NCBI GenBank assembly: GCA_023230245.1
Contig: JALNXT010000124.1
Location: 1-5,357 of the forward strand
Reading direction: 5' to 3'
Origin: Candidatus Cloacimonadota bacterium
GTDB lineage: Bacteria > Cloacimonadota > Cloacimonadia > Cloacimonadales > Cloacimonadaceae
Length of the DNA: 5,357 bases
Shown one piece after another: positions 4,407-5,357 of this stretch; positions within the stretch are counted from its first letter, which is position 1, and each line of letters starts with the position of its first letter. The notes under the pieces were generated by a model that saw only the letters and a program-made list of their open reading frames with translations, ran no database searches and was not told where the DNA came from. The translations under genes and the position numbers were made by a program.

Positions 4407-5357
4407 CTATTTCATCATGATCATTTTCATGGTAGAGCTGTATGAGCCAGTGTTCATCTTGTAATAGTAAACACCGCTGGATACTGCACGACCGTTATTA
4501 TCCTTACCATTCCATACCACACTGTGGTTACCCATTTCTTGCACGCCATTCAGCATGGTCTTCACCAACTGACCTTTGACGTTGTAGATTTCGAGGCTCA
4601 CAGGTGCTGTTTCCTTCATGTTAAAGGAAATAGTAGTTTCTGGATTGAAGGGGTTAGGATAGTTTCCTTTCAGTTCTGTAGCAACTACAGGGATGATTGG
4701 ATCTTCATTAGCACTTCCACCGCCAATAACAGTTACATCATCAACGAAGAAGATGAAGGCGTCATTGGATAAGCACTGAATACCGATGTACACAGGTACG
4801 TTACCGGTAGTAATGTTGTAGGTATATTCAGTCCATTCGATTGGTGCCGAAATGTATGATGCACCGCTGATAATGGTGAAGTCCCCAGGAGCTGTTCCAG
4901 TAGTAGAAACACCAACCTTGAAGCGTTCAAGACCATAATCTGCCATGTGGGATTTTGCCCAGAACTTGATCTGAGTTGCACCCGTTACTTGCGGTGTGAT
5001 TAACCAATCGTTATTGGGAGGAGCTGTGGCGGCAAAACAAGCAGCCATTTTTGCTCCACCGTGAGGAATTATAGTGGTTGCTGCGGGTGTGGTGGTAGCA
5101 GGATTGAACACTATGTAAGCCATAGCAGCACCTGAATTCAGGAAGGTTATTCCGCTAAAGCCATAGGTTGTGCTCAGGTCAACGTCCACACAGGTCCAAG
5201 GGGCAAAGGTAAGAGCGAAGTCAGTATAGGTTTCAAACCCGTCCACTAATAAGTTTACTGAAGGAGCGAGGTTGAAGTTCACAGTGGTAGTGGAACCGGT
5301 TACAACAATCACACCCGCCTGAGTGGAAGGAGCATAATTTGGATGTGTTGCGGTAAC
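4407..5357 (-). CDS. Secreted multidomain protein with C-terminal sorting domain, C-terminal part
   Basis: The frame is open to the right window edge, so the N-terminus and signal peptide are outside; 316 residues are visible. Residues 1-33 (VTATHPNYAPS ... TTTVNFNLAPS) look like the end of a carboxypeptidase-regulatory-like beta-sandwich. Residues about 39-213 fit a choice-of-anchor J / cleaved-adhesin jelly-roll domain: DGFE opening, PWTCVD, NNDWLITPQV, KFWAKSH, FKVGVSTTG, EWTEYTYNI, and the closing FFVDDVTVIGG. Residues about 229-316 are a FlgD-Ig-like/type IX-style C-terminal sorting domain: LKGNYPNPFNPETTISF, VSLEIYNVKGQLVKTM, VVWNGKDNNGR, SGVYYYKMNTG, and the basic end MKMIMMK. Such proteins are exported and cell-surface attached or released in Bacteroidota-like and Cloacimonadota lineages. 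The substrate or enzymatic module is not visible. The GTG at 5312 is an internal valine, not a start. It is convergent with the dap operon and terminated by the hairpin at 4304-4331. Confidence 0.82.
   Translation of the reverse strand, partial: VTATHPNYAPSTQAGVIVVTGSTTTVNFNLAPSVNLLVDGFETYTDFALTFAPWTCVDVDLSTTYGFSGITFLNSGAAMAYIVFNPATTTPAATTIIPHGGAKMAACFAATAPPNNDWLITPQVTGATQIKFWAKSHMADYGLERFKVGVSTTGTAPGDFTIISGASYISAPIEWTEYTYNITTGNVPVYIGIQCLSNDAFIFFVDDVTVIGGGSANEDPIIPVVATELKGNYPNPFNPETTISFNMKETAPVSLEIYNVKGQLVKTMLNGVQEMGNHSVVWNGKDNNGRAVSSGVYYYKMNTGSYSSTMKMIMMK

Noticed and set aside
4524..4772. Plus-strand open frame (82 codons) opposite the secreted protein
   Set aside because: It lies opposite the conserved sorting domain and has no family features; it is a shadow frame.

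Overview
The window appears to come from a Gram-negative, anaerobe-like bacterial chromosome. The best guess at lineage is a Cloacimonadota (WWE1)-type organism. The guess rests on the C-terminal sorting domain of the last gene (GNYPNPFNPETTISF ... SGVYYYKM ... MKMIMMK), on a Rex redox regulator, and on the general composition. It is an inference, not a database result.

Layout: (1) 2-217, + strand, is the last ~71 codons of the NADH-sensing repressor rex. (2) 218-627 is a non-coding gap with a strong imperfect hairpin built from an 11-nt repeat, then a probable sigma70-like promoter (TTGACA-17-TATTGT) and a good ribosome binding site. (3) 628-3886, + strand, is a tightly packed four-gene unit: a PepT-like M20 metallopeptidase, dapB, dapF and a small RodZ-like helix-turn-helix membrane protein. 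The junctions are a 1-nt gap, a 7-nt overlap and a 13-nt overlap, so it is probably one transcript. (4) 3887-4406 is a 520-bp non-coding gap between convergent genes. It has tandem repeats starting right after each gene's stop codon, a second small hairpin and a strong bidirectional terminator. (5) 4407-5357, - strand, is the C-terminal part of a large secreted multidomain protein that runs off the window.

How the genes fit together: DapB and DapF catalyse the dihydrodipicolinate reductase and LL-to-meso-diaminopimelate epimerase steps of lysine and peptidoglycan precursor synthesis. RodZ-family proteins connect the MreB cytoskeleton to cell-wall elongation. The peptidase could supply or recycle amino acids. 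Together the unit looks like a cell-wall precursor and growth cluster.

The most notable anomaly is that dapB is broken by a single -1 frame disruption near 1853-1870. Both halves are otherwise well conserved, so this is either a very recent mutation or a sequence/assembly error. I found no defence system, mobile element, CRISPR array or RNA gene. The least explained signals are the intergenic repeats.
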